Positions 1 through 7,468 of a stretch of 64,000 bases of DNA are shown here, in pieces. Numbering within the stretch: the first letter of the stretch is position 1; the number at the start of each line of letters is the position of its first letter. This stretch comes from an uncultured Prevotellaceae bacterium (GTDB lineage: Bacteria > Bacteroidota > Bacteroidia > Bacteroidales > Bacteroidaceae), in NCBI GenBank assembly GCA_900319225.1, contig ONNV01000005.1, positions 115,014-179,013 on the forward strand, in the 5' to 3' direction. The notes below the pieces were generated by a model that was not told where the DNA came from, searched no databases, and saw only the letters and a list, made by a program, of their open reading frames with translations. Both the position numbers and the translations under genes were made by a program.

Positions 1-177
1 GGGCAGAACCTGGCTTTTGGCTGTCATCTCCTGAACCTTGTTCTCTCCGAATATGCGCTGCCCGGCATCATATGCCTCCTGCAGCATCTCTACGGGGTGT
101 GTCTTGGAGACTGCCACCAGTCTCACACCTGACGGAAGTGAGGCTTTGATTCTGTTCAGATTCTCTTTAATATCCAT
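1..177 (-). CDS. yggS: YggS/PLPBP-family pyridoxal phosphate homeostasis protein (5' part only)
   Basis: Only the first 59 codons are inside the window; the gene runs off the left edge. The protein starts [20 protein letters not shown] and continues with [20 protein letters not shown] and FGENKVQEM. The 'VAVSKTH' and 'FGENKVQE' blocks are signatures of the PLP-binding barrel of YggS/PROSC; the Lys of VAVSK is the PLP Schiff-base lysine in this family. The family buffers free PLP and influences amino-acid metabolism; no catalytic activity is established. The start is supported by a -7 box (TACCTTTG) about 20 bases upstream. The family call is firm despite the truncation. Confidence 0.9.
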   Translation of the reverse strand, partial: MDIKENLNRIKASLPSGVRLVAVSKTHPVEMLQEAYDAGQRIFGENKVQEMTAKSQVLP

Positions 178-198
178 TTTGGATCCGTTAAATCGGCG

Positions 199-206
199 CA
201 AAGGTA
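199..206 (-). promoter_or_regulatory. -7 promoter box TACCTTTG for yggS
   Basis: On the minus strand this reads TACCTTTG, matching the Bacteroidota -7 consensus TAnnTTTG, 21 bases before the yggS ATG. No clear -33 TTTG is visible. Confidence 0.6.
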
Positions 207-242
207 GTTAACAGTTACCGTCCGCTATTTTGCACCATTCCA

Positions 243-2762
243 TTATTTATACTTATATGCACACTTTATTACAGTTTGTGCATGATTTAATCCCTCGGAT
301 TGTGCTTTCAACTCAATTTTTCCGCTTTTACCGTTGTTCTGGACCACTACAAGACACTTTCCGTAGAATGCCTTGCGCTTATTGTCCTTAAAGCGTTCCA
401 GCGATATTGGGCTGCCGTTGTCAACACCCGCAATGAATCCTTTGCCGCTAACCTCAAACTGAACCAGGTTGTCGGCGTTGGGGCATAGGTTGCCGTCCTT
501 GTCCAGAATCTCGACGGTCACAAAACTAAGGTCTGTCCCGTTGCTTTTTATTTTGCTGCGGTCGGGTGTCAGGCGTATCTGTGCGGGCTCACCTGCGGTA
601 TGTATCTCCCGGCTGGCGGTCTCTACGCCGTCCTTGCGGGCCACGACCTTAACCGTTCCCGGCTCAAATGTCACGTTCCATACCACGTGCAGATGCTCTG
701 AGTCCTTGCTGCGAATACCCTGTGACTTGCCGTTTATGTAGAGCTCCACCTCATCGGCATTGTTATAGTAGCACCACATGTCAATCTGTTCTCCGGGCTC
801 CCAGTTCCAGTGGGGGAACAGGTGCAGCACGGGGGTATCGGTCCACTCTGACTGGTACAGATAGTAGATGTCCTTGGGGAATCCGGCCAGGTCAACTATG
901 CCAAAATATGAACTGCGGGCGGGCCAGCCGTATGGGGTGGGCTCACCAATATAGTCAAATCCGGTCCATATGTACTGTCCTGCAACGAATGGCTGGCTGT
1001 TAAGGAATATCAGGTTCTCCTCATGATGGCTGCCCCACGGGGTGCGTACGTTGTCATAGGCCGAGCATGAGAATGTCTCGTTAAAGTAGGGGCGGTCCCA
1101 GCGCACGGGGCGTGTCATGAGTTGGTCCGACGGCATCTCATAGAATCCGCGTGTCATCAGGGCCGATACGCTCTCGGTTATGATGAACGGCTTGCCGGGG
1201 AACAGACGCGGCACGGCCGGTACGTTCTGGTTGTGGTAGTTGTAACCAATCACGTCAATGGCGCCGGAGCGGAAAAGGTGGTTGCCGGGACTGGGCTCAT
1301 TGCAACCGGCAGTCACCGGACGGGTGGGGTCATATTGCTTGATGATCTCAACCAGATTTTTAGTTATGAATGTGTTGACGTTATCTATGTTCTCCCTTTT
1401 GTAACCAATATAGTAACCATCTCTGAAAGAAAGGGTCTGCAGCAGTTTGTCCGATAATGTATCGGCGCGTGCATCGGACCATTGTTCCTGAACCTCATTT
1501 CCTATACTCCATATTATTATTGAGGGGTGGTTGCGGTCACGTTCTACCATATCGCTTAGGTCCAAGTTCGCCCATCTCTCAAAGAACCGGGCGTAGTCAC
1601 GGTCTGTCTTGCGGCGGTGCCACATGTCAAACGCCTCATCCATTACCAGGAATCCCATGCGGTCGCAGAGGTCAAGCAGTATGGGTGAGGGTGGGTTATG
1701 TGAGCAGCGGATTCCGTTGCAGCCCATAGCCTTGAGTATCTGCAGCTGGCGCTCTATGGCGCGCTCGTTGGTTGCGGCGCCCAGGCAGCCCAGGTCGTGG
1801 TGCAGGCAGACTCCGTTAATGCGTACGTGTTCTCCGTTTAGGTAGAATCCGCTGTCGGCCCGGAACTCGATTGTGCGGATTCCGAATACCGTGCTGTAAG
1901 TATCCAGCAAATTTATCCCGTTGTAGTCATAGACGTCGGTTTTTACGGTATAGAGGTAGGGCCTTTCCAAACTCCATAATATCGGGTTGTCTATCTGTAA
2001 TGTGTCTGTTTTCTGTTGTATGAATTCACTATTCCAGATGAAATCCTGATATGGCTGTGTCTTTGCGACGATTCTGTTGTCTGCATCATATATGGTTTGT
2101 TTTACTGTGATACCATTTCCGGGAGGAATATGGTTGACCATCTCATAATTGACCTTAACGGTAGCTGTTCCGTCGGGATTGACATCGGATGTGACGAAAG
2201 TTCCCCATTCCGGAATATGTATAGGATTGAGTTTTACCAACCTCACGTCACGGTAAATGCCGCAACCCGAGTACCAGCGGCTGTTGGGCTGGTCGGAGTT
2301 ATCGACCTTTACGGCTATCACATTGTCTCCGCCCCAGTTGATATAAGGAGTAAGGTTATAGCTGAATGATATGTATCCGTAGGGGCGTGTGCCCAGCAGG
2401 TGTCCGTTAATATAGACTGAGCTGTTCATGTAGACGCCGTCAAACTCAATGCTTAAAACCTGCCCGCGCTCTTTCTCACTGACCTTGAAGCTCTTGCGGT
2501 ACCAGCCAATGCCGCCCGGCAGAGCGCCGCCACCTGTACCCGATGGGTTATGCTCGTCAAAATCACCCTCAATGGCCCAGTCATGTGGCAGGTTAAGGGT
2601 GCGCCAGCCGCTGTCATCAAACCCGGGCGCGGATGCACTCTCATCGGCCCCTATATCAAGACTGAATTTCCAACCGTCATTAAAACTCTCCACTTTCCTG
2701 GCGCTGACAACAGTACAGAAAAGGACAAACAGTATAAGGATAATTTGTTTTAGGTGTCTCAT
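243..2762 (-). CDS. Secreted glycoside hydrolase family 2 enzyme (probable beta-galactosidase)
   Basis: 839 aa. Residues 1-21 form a signal peptide (MRHLKQIILILFVLFCTVVS), so the enzyme is exported. The GH2 order is visible: N-terminal jelly-roll sugar-binding domain (about 25-185, with NLPHDWAIEGDFD), Ig-like domain (about 190-300), TIM barrel (about 305-600), and C-terminal Ig-like/DUF4982-type domains to the end. The barrel carries NGIRCSHNPPSP, the acid/base in SIGNEV (Glu423) and the likely nucleophile in FIITES (Glu530). The substrate is probably a beta-galactoside; beta-glucuronidase or another GH2 specificity cannot be excluded. No SusC/D pair or sulfatase is adjacent, so this is not a typical polysaccharide locus. 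The reading frame is open for another 81 codons upstream, but that part lies antisense inside the next gene and lacks a signal peptide, so the start at 2762 is preferred. Confidence 0.9.
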   Translation of the reverse strand: MRHLKQIILILFVLFCTVVSARKVESFNDGWKFSLDIGADESASAPGFDDSGWRTLNLPHDWAIEGDFDEHNPSGTGGGALPGGIGWYRKSFKVSEKERGQVLSIEFDGVYMNSSVYINGHLLGTRPYGYISFSYNLTPYINWGGDNVIAVKVDNSDQPNSRWYSGCGIYRDVRLVKLNPIHIPEWGTFVTSDVNPDGTATVKVNYEMVNHIPPGNGITVKQTIYDADNRIVAKTQPYQDFIWNSEFIQQKTDTLQIDNPILWSLERPYLYTVKTDVYDYNGINLLDTYSTVFGIRTIEFRADSGFYLNGEHVRINGVCLHHDLGCLGAATNERAIERQLQILKAMGCNGIRCSHNPPSPILLDLCDRMGFLVMDEAFDMWHRRKTDRDYARFFERWANLDLSDMVERDRNHPSIIIWSIGNEVQEQWSDARADTLSDKLLQTLSFRDGYYIGYKRENIDNVNTFITKNLVEIIKQYDPTRPVTAGCNEPSPGNHLFRSGAIDVIGYNYHNQNVPAVPRLFPGKPFIITESVSALMTRGFYEMPSDQLMTRPVRWDRPYFNETFSCSAYDNVRTPWGSHHEENLIFLNSQPFVAGQYIWTGFDYIGEPTPYGWPARSSYFGIVDLAGFPKDIYYLYQSEWTDTPVLHLFPHWNWEPGEQIDMWCYYNNADEVELYINGKSQGIRSKDSEHLHVVWNVTFEPGTVKVVARKDGVETASREIHTAGEPAQIRLTPDRSKIKSNGTDLSFVTVEILDKDGNLCPNADNLVQFEVSGKGFIAGVDNGSPISLERFKDNKRKAFYGKCLVVVQNNGKSGKIELKAQSEGLNHAQTVIKCAYKYK

Positions 2763-2767
2763 AAAGG

Positions 2768-2775
2768 CAAAGATA
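2768..2775 (-). promoter_or_regulatory. -7 box TATCTTTG for the GH2 gene
   Basis: Minus-strand TATCTTTG ends 5 bases before the ATG at 2762, which implies a leaderless or nearly leaderless mRNA. It lies 13 bp from the divergent TATCTTCG box of the permease gene. Confidence 0.6.
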
Positions 2776-2788
2776 AGTCTAAAATGCA

Positions 2789-2796
2789 TATCTTCG
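2789..2796 (+). promoter_or_regulatory. -7-like box TATCTTCG for the permease gene
   Basis: TATCTTCG differs by one base from TAnnTTTG and lies 9 bases before the ATG at 2806. The same TTCG variant precedes other starts in this window (7392-7399, 14157-14164, 21360-21367). Confidence 0.45.
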
Positions 2797-2805
2797 CGTT
2801 CAGTT

Positions 2806-4044
2806 ATGGAGAAGTTTCTGGCCAGACGACTGTATGGTAGGGATGAGGGCGTAAAAGGCGGCTCGCGTCCGGCTATCATCATAGCCACTGCAGGTATTGC
2901 GGTGGGTCTGGCGGTCATGATCCTGACTCTGGCCGTGACCCGCGGATTCAAGAACCAGATACGTGACAAGGTCATGGGATTCTCGCAGCACATAACCGTA
3001 ACCAACTATCACGTGGGTATGGGTGTGGTTGAGGACCCTGTCACTTGCACAGATTCCACATTCCGCGCCCTGCTTGACAAGGAGGTGATAGTAAAGGTGC
3101 AGCCTTACGTGAATAAACCCTGCATAGTCCGTACCGATGAGGCATTCCATGGTTTCATGCTCAAGGGTATCAATGCAGATTATGACCGCACGTTCCTGAA
3201 TCAGTATATGAAAGAGGGCGGATTCCCTCAGCCACAGGATTCACTTGGCAGCAACTGGATAGTCATGTCGCGTACCATAGCCGATATGCTGGGGCTCAAG
3301 GTGGGCTCCAAGGCGGATGTCTATTTCATGCAGAACCAGGTGCGCATACGCCGTCTCACTGTTACAGGTATATATGAGACCGGATTCCTGGAGTATGACC
3401 GCATGTTCGGAATATCGGAACTGAGCCTTATGCAGCGTCTCAATGAGTGGAGTGCCGATGAGTACAGCGGCCTTGAAATACGCCTTACGGATGTGAGTAG
3501 GGTGGATGACGGTTACGGTCAGGTCCGTGACGTGATGAATGAACTTGAGAAACAGACCGGTGAGGATTACTTTGTCCAGACGCTTTATGATACCCACTCA
3601 GGCCTCTTTGCATGGCTTGACGTGCTGGACCTGAATGTCTGGATCATACTGGCGCTGATGCTTGGAATAGCCGGTTTCACTATGATATCAGGACTGCTCA
3701 TAATAATATTTGAGCGCACGGCCACGATAGGTACGCTCAAGTCCATGGGCGCGTCAAACAGTACGGTGCGCGGCATATTCATGCGCCTGGCATCATACAT
3801 CATACTTAAGGGTATGGTGATAGGTAATGTGGCTGGTGTGGTTATCTGCCTCTTGCAGCAGTGGTTCCATGTGATCCCGCTGGATCCGGCCAACTACTAT
3901 CTGGACAGCGTACCCATGCAGGTGGGACTGGGATGGCTCATAATCCTGAATGTGGTGATGTTCATCCTCTCCATGCTCATGATGCTCATACCCAGTGCGG
4001 TGATATCCCGCATTGTTCCGTCCAAATCCATTCGCTTTGAATGA
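2806..4044 (+). CDS. ABC transporter permease, LolC/LolE-FtsX type
   Basis: 412 aa inner-membrane protein. A transmembrane helix near residues 23-45 (AIIIATAGIAVGLAVMILTL) is followed by a large periplasmic MacB-PCD-like domain (about 50-270) and three C-terminal helices (about 285-310, 340-365 and 380-400). This is the LolC/E layout, in which such permeases pair with an ATPase (LolD) to release lipoproteins from the inner membrane; other FtsX-family exporters look alike. No ATPase gene is adjacent; the FtsE-like ATPase at 17926-18633 is in another operon. The start at 2806 is chosen because the protein then begins MEKFLARRLYG, as is usual for the family, and the upstream in-frame extension is antisense to the GH2 gene. 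The stop codon lies inside a 34-bp inverted repeat. Confidence 0.85.
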   Translation: MEKFLARRLYGRDEGVKGGSRPAIIIATAGIAVGLAVMILTLAVTRGFKNQIRDKVMGFSQHITVTNYHVGMGVVEDPVTCTDSTFRALLDKEVIVKVQPYVNKPCIVRTDEAFHGFMLKGINADYDRTFLNQYMKEGGFPQPQDSLGSNWIVMSRTIADMLGLKVGSKADVYFMQNQVRIRRLTVTGIYETGFLEYDRMFGISELSLMQRLNEWSADEYSGLEIRLTDVSRVDDGYGQVRDVMNELEKQTGEDYFVQTLYDTHSGLFAWLDVLDLNVWIILALMLGIAGFTMISGLLIIIFERTATIGTLKSMGASNSTVRGIFMRLASYIILKGMVIGNVAGVVICLLQQWFHVIPLDPANYYLDSVPMQVGLGWLIILNVVMFILSMLMMLIPSAVISRIVPSKSIRFE

Positions 4045-4111
4045 CCCAAAAGGGACAGTCCCCCTGTGCCATTCAAAAATGGCACAGGGGGACTGTCCCT
4101 TTTGGGTCATT
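4040..4111. repeat. Perfect 34-bp inverted repeat with GGGGACTGTCCC core between convergent genes
   Basis: The left arm 4040-4073 and right arm 4078-4111 are exact reverse complements with a 4-base loop (CAAA). The stop codons of both flanking convergent genes (TGA at 4042-4044 on plus; TGA at 4109-4107 on minus) sit inside the arms. The arms contain the palindrome GGGGACTGTCCC, shared with the element at 15232-15328. There is no U-tract, so it is not a standard intrinsic terminator, though it could stop or stabilise both transcripts. It resembles REP-like elements mobilised by RAYT transposases; none is in the window. Confidence 0.85.
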
Positions 4112-4856
4112 GGGTCACCGGGTGATTGAAATAGGTGTCTGCAAAAGGCTCGTCCTTGAGAGTGAAATGCCACCATTCGCTATCCAGCGGCTTGAATCCG
4201 TGGCTTAGCATTGCCTCACGCAGTATCATGCGGTTACGGAACTGCTGCTCTGTGATGGAACGGCCTTTGGGGCTCTTGCTGTTGTCGCCCGTATACTGCC
4301 CGGTCTCAGGATTGCCGCAGAAATCTGGATGGCTCTCGGGGCCAAACCAGTCAAACGTTCCGCCCATATCCACCTCTTTCTCAGTACGCATGTCAAACAG
4401 CGTCAGGTCCACGGTCGATCCACGTGTATGTCCGCTCTTGGCCATGATATAATCCTGCTCAAACAGCACGCTCTTATCCAGGTCTGGGTAGAAATAGGCT
4501 TTCATTGCCGTGTCAGGTACATTGGCCGCCCACCGTACAAAGTGATCCACTCCACTTTGCGGGCGATATGCATCATATATCTTGAGCCTGTAACCCTTAG
4601 CCATGACATAGTCACTGACTTGCTTAAGTGCGGCGGCAGCCTCTTTGGTAAGCAGTGCCGTGGGCTGCAGGTAACCGTCTATGCGTGCACCCACAAAGTT
4701 GTATGTTCCGTAATACCGTATCTCTAGAATTGCATCAGGAACGGCATCGGTCAATGTTACGAATGAACTCTCAAACACATCGTCCTTTGTGGATTGTTTG
4801 GTACAACCGCCTGCGAACAGACAGGCAAAACAGATTAAAATAACAGTCCTTCTCAT
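4107..4856 (-). CDS. D-alanyl-D-alanine dipeptidase (VanX/DdpX family) lipoprotein
   Basis: 249 aa. A lipoprotein signal ends in the lipobox FAGGC (Cys18), placing the enzyme in the periplasm or on a membrane leaflet. The M15 peptidase motifs are complete: YRPQ (Arg98), the zinc motif SGHTRGSTVD (His143, Asp150), and SEWWHF with catalytic Glu227 and zinc ligand His230. VanX-type enzymes hydrolyse D-Ala-D-Ala; outside resistance clusters they usually serve in peptidoglycan recycling or use of D-Ala. No vanH/vanA genes are nearby, so there is no sign of glycopeptide resistance. It lies 24 bp after the phosphotransferase gene and may be co-transcribed. The start at 4856 is chosen because it opens the signal peptide (MRRTVILICF); the upstream extension overlaps the preceding gene. 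Confidence 0.9.
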   Translation of the reverse strand: MRRTVILICFACLFAGGCTKQSTKDDVFESSFVTLTDAVPDAILEIRYYGTYNFVGARIDGYLQPTALLTKEAAAALKQVSDYVMAKGYRLKIYDAYRPQSGVDHFVRWAANVPDTAMKAYFYPDLDKSVLFEQDYIMAKSGHTRGSTVDLTLFDMRTEKEVDMGGTFDWFGPESHPDFCGNPETGQYTGDNSKSPKGRSITEQQFRNRMILREAMLSHGFKPLDSEWWHFTLKDEPFADTYFNHPVTQ

Positions 4857-4879
4857 AATTATAAATTGTATAGTTCTAA

Positions 4880-5710
4880 TTACAGCAAAGATTCCATTCC
4901 GGCACGCAACTCCGGCATGGGGCATTTGGTGTCACGCTCCACGATCAGGGTCTTGAGTCCTGCGTAGGGGCGTATCTCCTCCTCAATATCCTTGAGCGGG
5001 CGGTCCTTGCCAAAGTATGCCGGAGCAAAGTTCTTCCAGAATTCTATGGCAACAGGTTTGGTCATGTGGAATGCCTCCTCAATGAATTCAGCCTTACTCA
5101 AGACACAGCATAGGTATACCATGCCCAGGTCAAACATTTTGTAACCGTAACAGAAATCACCCAGGTCAATGAAATAGCGGGCTGAGTCCGTGAATATGGC
5201 ATTGCCGTACTGCAGGTCTCCGTGTATGGCGGTGTCGGTGTCGGGGGCATCGGCAATGAAACGGCCTATGCGGTCCTTCTGCGCGGGGGTAAAGAACGGG
5301 TTGTCATTGAGCAGGTGGTAATAACGGTCCTTTACGCACTCAAACTGGGTGGTATCCACATGCACCTGATGCAGTTTAAGGCACATGTCGGCAAACTGCT
5401 CCGCATACTGGCCTACAAGCTTGGGATTATCGCCGGTAGCACGTGCGAATGATTTCTTACCCAGTATACGGCGGAACCTTATGCCGTATCGGCCGTCATC
5501 GGTAACCACGTAGTCTCCGGGCTCAGGACTGGGTATGCCCATATCATATACCTTGCGGGCAAGCAGCATCTCATCCAACGGCTGCTGTATCTTGCCGGGG
5601 AAATAGAGTTTGAGCATGATGCCCGGATCGGTCTTATGGTTGTAGCTCTCTCCGTTGGCTCCGCCTCCGGAAAGCTCGTAGTCGTTGAGCGAAATCTTTA
5701 TTGGGTTCAT
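4880..5710 (-). CDS. APH-like phosphotransferase (TIGR02172-type family)
   Basis: 276 aa. It has the fold of aminoglycoside/choline kinases: an N-terminal lobe with a possible ATP-binding loop (GGGANGESY, residues 15-23) and a lysine in MLKLY, then the catalytic loop HGDLQYGN (His163, Asp165, Asn170) and the metal-binding IDLGDF (about 181-186). From memory it strongly resembles a family first named from Fibrobacter paralogues (TIGR02172); its substrate is unknown. Its start overlaps the stop of the upstream HD gene by 4 bases (ATGA), so the two are translationally coupled. Its place in a ppGpp synthetase-hydrolase operon suggests a role in stress or nucleotide metabolism rather than drug resistance, but that is inference. 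Confidence 0.8.
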   Translation of the reverse strand: MNPIKISLNDYELSGGGANGESYNHKTDPGIMLKLYFPGKIQQPLDEMLLARKVYDMGIPSPEPGDYVVTDDGRYGIRFRRILGKKSFARATGDNPKLVGQYAEQFADMCLKLHQVHVDTTQFECVKDRYYHLLNDNPFFTPAQKDRIGRFIADAPDTDTAIHGDLQYGNAIFTDSARYFIDLGDFCYGYKMFDLGMVYLCCVLSKAEFIEEAFHMTKPVAIEFWKNFAPAYFGKDRPLKDIEEEIRPYAGLKTLIVERDTKCPMPELRAGMESLL

Positions 5711-6291
5711 TTGTTATTGCGGAATACTCTGTTAATCAACCATTCAAACTCCTGGAACGCAAATGTGTCCTCCAGCTCGCGCAGTGAGTCCGCAAGACCG
5801 CGGTAATGCCACTCATGCTCCTTGGGGTCTTTGACACGGAATATATCCCAGATGGCGTCTCCTTTTACATACTGGTCACGGGCAATGGCACGCATGTTGG
5901 AGAGCTTGTCTCCCATGGCTACTATCTTGGCGTCACGTGAAACCTTGGCAAGACGGTCTATGGCAGCCTGCTTGCGGTCATGCCAGCTGTCCTCATCGGA
6001 CCTGCCTTCAAATACCACGTCAGTCTCTGAACTGACAAGTGATGCAACTCTGTCACCGAACTCGGCGCGAATCTGCTCTATGGTTATGTCTGTATCCTCA
6101 ACCGTGTCATGGAGTGCCGCAGCGGCCAGTATCTCCTGGTCTGATGTTATGGTTGCTGCAATTGAGACAGCTTCCATGGGGTGTACTATGTAAGGGAATC
6201 CCTTCCCACGGCGTTCTGTGCCCGCATGTGCCTTTACTGCGAACAGTATGGCGCGGTCCAGTAATGCGGTGTCTAATGGTTTGTTTGGCAT
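5707..6291 (-). CDS. Stand-alone HD-domain ppGpp hydrolase-like protein (SAH)
   Basis: 194 aa, a single HD domain of the RelA/SpoT hydrolase type. Motifs are intact: KAHAGTERRGKGFPYIVHP (His22, His37), LHDTVEDT (His61-Asp62, Glu65-Asp66) and the downstream FGDRVASLV. These residues bind Mn2+ and the pyrophosphate in SpoT and MESH1 enzymes, so it likely removes the 3' pyrophosphate of (p)ppGpp. No synthetase, TGS or ACT domain is attached. It follows the synthetase gene by 3 bases and overlaps the kinase gene by 4, so the three form a tight operon. In some toxSAS toxin-antitoxin pairs the antitoxin is such a stand-alone hydrolase; whether this pair is one is open. Confidence 0.85.
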   Translation of the reverse strand: MPNKPLDTALLDRAILFAVKAHAGTERRGKGFPYIVHPMEAVSIAATITSDQEILAAAALHDTVEDTDITIEQIRAEFGDRVASLVSSETDVVFEGRSDEDSWHDRKQAAIDRLAKVSRDAKIVAMGDKLSNMRAIARDQYVKGDAIWDIFRVKDPKEHEWHYRGLADSLRELEDTFAFQEFEWLINRVFRNNK

Positions 6292-6294
6292 TTT

Positions 6295-7365
6295 TTATCC
6301 TTGTTTATTCATAAATGGAAGGTCTTTTGACTGCTCAAGCAGCATCTCGGCCATCATATCGTTGTTTCCTGATTCTCCGTTCAGCAGGTCAAACATATGC
6401 TTGATACCTGCCTTGCCGCCTCCGTTCTTAAGTATGTAGGCTATACAGAGGTCCTGCGGTCCTATTGATGATGATATGATATCCAGGTCCGTAAGTCCAA
6501 TCTGGTAACATGCAATCTGATAGGCGCCCTCGGAGAAATCCTTTATCATCCTGTCAATATCACCCAATGTCTTTAGTCCGATGCTCTTGAATACGGACAG
6601 ATATGGCATCAGTGAAACATCCTGAATCTCTGCCTGGTTCATGGATGCTATGCGCTTGTTGAGTTGGGCAAACGGATCCAGGTCCATATAACTGCGGAAC
6701 GTATCGCCGTCAATTGGTACCTCATCCAGATTACCTGAACGTACCAATGCCTGAACGCGGCGGCGATAGTCTGTAAGTTCAATCCTTATCTTGCTGAATT
6801 CATCATCCACCAGTTCCAGCATACCTGCCAGACGGCTCATGTTGCGCAAATAACGTTTGGGAATCTCCACACCTGACTTGTAACCGGTGTCATGGTCCAT
6901 ATTGGCCCATGCATGCTGCAGCAGTGTGCGCATCTGTATCTCAAAACGGTAGGGGAAATCGGGTATGGAGCAGATGTAATGGAGAGAAAGGTAACCAAAA
7001 CTGTCTATCTCATGTATCTTGCGCTTGTCTACTGAGTTCTCCCAGTCTATGGTGAACAGACGTTCCACGGCCGATGCCACCTTGTCAACATCATCTATAT
7101 AGAATGTAATGACGCGGAGCCCCAGAATATCCGTAAGATTTGCCAGACTCTTGTATTTGTGTCCTTTCAGTTCCAGTTTTCCGGCCAGGGAGTCATATCC
7201 TTTGACGCGTGATTCTATGGCTGCGACAGCCAGACCTGCGTCCTGCAAAGTCCTTCTTAAAGTATCGCGCACCTGTGCTTCAACCTCCCTGAAACGAGGC
7301 AGGTTATCCTCATACTCCTGGAGTATTGCCCGACAGTGCGGATCTAAATGCCTGTTTGCTGACAT
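6295..7365 (-). CDS. RelA/SpoT-domain (p)ppGpp synthetase, stand-alone
   Basis: 356 aa. An N-terminal helical part (1-55) leads into a complete synthetase domain (about 55-170): LTDILGLRVITFY, FGYLSLHY, and FEIQMRTLLQHAWA with catalytic Glu142, then MDHDTGYK. This domain transfers pyrophosphate from ATP to GDP/GTP. There is no HD, TGS or ACT domain; the C-terminal 190 residues are an unfamiliar, mainly helical extension, longer than in YjbM/YwaC enzymes. I take the start at 7365 rather than the first in-frame ATG at 7422 because a TATCTTCG promoter box (7399-7392) lies between them. The hydrolase-like gene begins 3 bases after the stop. Confidence 0.85.
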   Translation of the reverse strand: MSANRHLDPHCRAILQEYEDNLPRFREVEAQVRDTLRRTLQDAGLAVAAIESRVKGYDSLAGKLELKGHKYKSLANLTDILGLRVITFYIDDVDKVASAVERLFTIDWENSVDKRKIHEIDSFGYLSLHYICSIPDFPYRFEIQMRTLLQHAWANMDHDTGYKSGVEIPKRYLRNMSRLAGMLELVDDEFSKIRIELTDYRRRVQALVRSGNLDEVPIDGDTFRSYMDLDPFAQLNKRIASMNQAEIQDVSLMPYLSVFKSIGLKTLGDIDRMIKDFSEGAYQIACYQIGLTDLDIISSSIGPQDLCIAYILKNGGGKAGIKHMFDLLNGESGNNDMMAEMLLEQSKDLPFMNKQG

Positions 7366-7391
7366 TGGCGTTAGTATTATGGTTCTATCTG

Positions 7392-7399
7392 CGAAGATA
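7392..7399 (-). promoter_or_regulatory. -7-like box TATCTTCG for the ppGpp synthetase operon
   Basis: Minus-strand TATCTTCG lies 27 bases before the ATG at 7365. It sets the likely transcript start inside the longer ORF and so supports the shorter protein. Confidence 0.5.
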
Positions 7400-7468
7400 T
7401 TTTTTTTATTTGTCTCACACAAAGATTTATTACCTATATTTACAATTCAAAAAACGCTTTGAGGAAAT

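Noticed and set aside
2763-3005. 81-codon N-terminal extension of the GH2 reading frame
   Set aside because: It is antisense inside the permease gene, has no signal-peptide character, and the promoter box at 2768-2775 lies within it.
4107-4856. Glycopeptide resistance (vanX) locus
   Set aside because: The enzyme has VanX motifs, but there is no vanH, vanA-type ligase or VanRS pair nearby, and the lipoprotein signal fits a general dipeptidase.
4880-5710. Aminoglycoside resistance gene
   Set aside because: It has the APH-like fold but matches a general family of unknown substrate and lies in an operon with ppGpp genes, not in a resistance context.
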